Below are positions 17,358 through 18,163 of a stretch of 18,163 nt of DNA, piece after piece. A program made the position numbers and the translations under genes. Under the pieces are notes generated by a model that saw only the letters and a list, made by a program, of their open reading frames with translations, made no database searches and was not told where the DNA came from. Source of the DNA: Planctomycetota bacterium (GTDB lineage Bacteria; Planctomycetota; Phycisphaerae; WQYP01); NCBI GenBank assembly GCA_021809365.1, contig JAKBAC010000058.1:1-18163 (forward strand), given 5' to 3'. How positions within the stretch are numbered: position 1 is the first letter of the stretch; each line of letters begins with the position of its first letter.

Positions 17358-17804
17358 TCAGAATGTTATCGTCGTTCGGTTGTGCTTTTCCGCACCGGAA
17401 TCATCGTCCCAGTACAGCTCCAGTTCGAATGGCGGTTCACAGCCCAAGTGGAATGCCATCATCATGCCAACCTTGCTCCCCGCGCCGATTATCGCTGGGA
17501 TCTCTTTGTCCAGTACACATGCGCCGTAGTCGCAACACGGTTTTCCATTGATCGACGCTGTTACGTTCCGGGCTTCACAGCATCCAGTATTTCTCACAAT
17601 GAGCCTGTGTGCGCGACCTGATTTAAGCAGCTCTGGAATAAGGTTCGCACTATTTCGCGCGTGTTGCTCTTCTTGCCGCCGGGACTGTTCTATTTCCGCA
17701 AGAAGGCTCTGTGTGCGGCTACTTTTCAATAAGGCAACGGTGGCAACAATGAGTGAACCGAGCGAGATCAGCACCCCAACCCAAGCTGCAATTGCGGTCA
17801 TCAT
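17358..17804 (-). CDS. Small membrane-anchored hypothetical protein
   Basis: 148 residues from ATG 17804. GGAGG (17816-17812) lies 7 bases upstream, so this start is preferred to a longer frame reaching 18011, which would run through intron sequence. An N-terminal segment (IAAWVGVLISLGSLIVATVALL, in part) is one transmembrane helix. A short charged coiled-coil-like stretch follows (LLAEIEQSRRQEEQHAR). Then comes a soluble part with HRLIVRNTGCCEARNVTASI and FELELYWDDDSG, suggestive of a small beta-sandwich. Three further Cys lie near residues 88-93. No family is recognised. Such helix-plus-beta proteins are common unannotated neighbours of mobile elements. Its promoter region has been cut short by the intron remnant starting about 30-40 bases upstream. 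Confidence 0.6.
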   Translation of the reverse strand: MMTAIAAWVGVLISLGSLIVATVALLKSSRTQSLLAEIEQSRRQEEQHARNSANLIPELLKSGRAHRLIVRNTGCCEARNVTASINGKPCCDYGACVLDKEIPAIIGAGSKVGMMMAFHLGCEPPFELELYWDDDSGAEKHNRTTITF

Positions 17805-17845
17805 GGAAGTGCCTCCGGTGTATTGTTCTCCACAGCCGAGGACGA

Positions 17846-17953
17846 CGCCAAGATCATCAGCGCTGGCCAAACGCATACTTCCGCGAAATGGGCGTGTATT
17901 CAGTAACCACGGCCCATCAACTCGCGTATCAGTCCCTGAAGGGGGCACATTAA
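17846..17953 (+). pseudogene. Remnant C-terminus of a group II intron reverse transcriptase/maturase
   Basis: The last ~35 codons before TAA 17951-17953 read RWPNAYFREMGVYSVTTAHQ and continue LAYQS. This is the usual tail of bacterial group II intron-encoded RT/maturases. It is followed after 5 bases by intron domain V, the expected order. The RT, X and most other domains are absent upstream, so the open reading frame is a 5'-truncated relic. The left break is somewhere between 17817 and 17846. Confidence 0.6.
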
Positions 17954-17958
17954 CCGGA

Positions 17959-18036
17959 GAGCCGGATGCGGCAAATCCGCACGTCCGGTTCGGAGGGAGT
18001 GGAGACCGCAATAAAAGCGGTCTTCCCTACCCCTAT
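17959..18036 (+). ncRNA. Group II intron 3' end: domains V and VI
   Basis: 17959-17991 is a canonical domain V. It starts GAGCCGG, with the catalytic AGC triad, has an inner stem TGCGG/CCGCA, and closes with CCGGTTC. A spacer and domain VI follow: GACCGC (18004-18009) pairs with GCGGTC (18017-18022) around AATAAAA, which offers branch-point adenosines. The 3' boundary is probably at ccctat near 18036. Domains I-IV are missing, so the intron cannot splice in cis; it is a relic at the end nearest the IS110 gene. Confidence 0.85.
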
Positions 18037-18093
18037 ACAACGAGCTGACCGCGTAGGTCGCTCAAACGTCAGTTTTTACGAAAGGACCCGGCA

Positions 18094-18163
18094 ATGAAGA
18101 TTCTCGCATTAGACTTGGGAAAGTTCAAGAGTGTGTACGTGATGTACGTAACAGAAAGCAAGG
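18094..18163 (+). CDS. IS110-family transposase, N-terminus (runs off the window)
   Basis: ATG 18094 with AAAGGA (18081-18086) 7 bases upstream starts MKILALDLGKFKSVYVMYVT, the typical beginning of IS110-type DEDD transposases/recombinases, with the first catalytic Asp at D7. Only 23 codons are visible. IS110 enzymes act with a bridge RNA encoded in the element's non-coding end. Here only 57 bases separate the intron 3' end from the start codon, too short for a full bridge RNA. The RNA is therefore downstream, or the element's left end contains or was interrupted by the intron. Confidence 0.75.
   Translation, partial: MKILALDLGKFKSVYVMYVTESK

Overview
The window looks like a chromosomal segment of a moderately GC-rich bacterium. 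I lean towards Planctomycetota, possibly Phycisphaerae-like, from three things: the mix of families, the dispersed tcccgat-type palindromes, and the DUF433/DUF5615 and DUF3800 accessory genes. There is no rRNA, tRNA or complete marker set, so this is an inference only.

Layout. Bases 1-89 hold the tail of an unidentified gene. 144-5820 is a conserved DNA-maintenance block on the + strand: polA (DNA polymerase I with all three domains and an intact proofreading site) and a UvrD/PcrA helicase with an unusual acidic insert. 5821-6199 is non-coding and rich in inverted repeats. It is followed by a zinc-ribbon/membrane protein (6200-6679) that converges on a minus-strand pair, ptsI (PTS enzyme I) followed by a GT2-GtrA fusion glycosyltransferase (9839 down to 6935). 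9840-11113 is 1.27 kb of repeat-rich non-coding DNA with 7-bp and 21-bp tandem repeats and a 20-bp inverted pair.

From 11114 to the end the window is accessory in character. It carries an HsdR-type restriction/translocase subunit with no HsdM or HsdS beside it, then a two-gene minus-strand unit made of a 46-residue Cys-rich protein overlapping a DUF3800 protein by ATGA. A DUF433 antitoxin-like regulator / DUF5615 PIN-like pair follows on the + strand (GTGA overlap, extended -10 promoter), then a small membrane-anchored hypothetical protein. The end of the window has the 3' end of a group II intron (RT tail plus domains V and VI) directly before the start of an IS110-family transposase.

The most striking structural feature is a roughly 73-bp direct repeat at 14311-14383 and 15876-15948 (4 mismatches), with a diverged third copy at about 17276-17351. 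All copies have the same orientation. They bracket first the DUF3800 unit and then the DUF433/DUF5615 unit, so this end of the window looks like cassettes separated by a common repeat. The best candidate for something undescribed is the small Cys-rich protein coupled to the DUF3800 protein next to the orphan HsdR.
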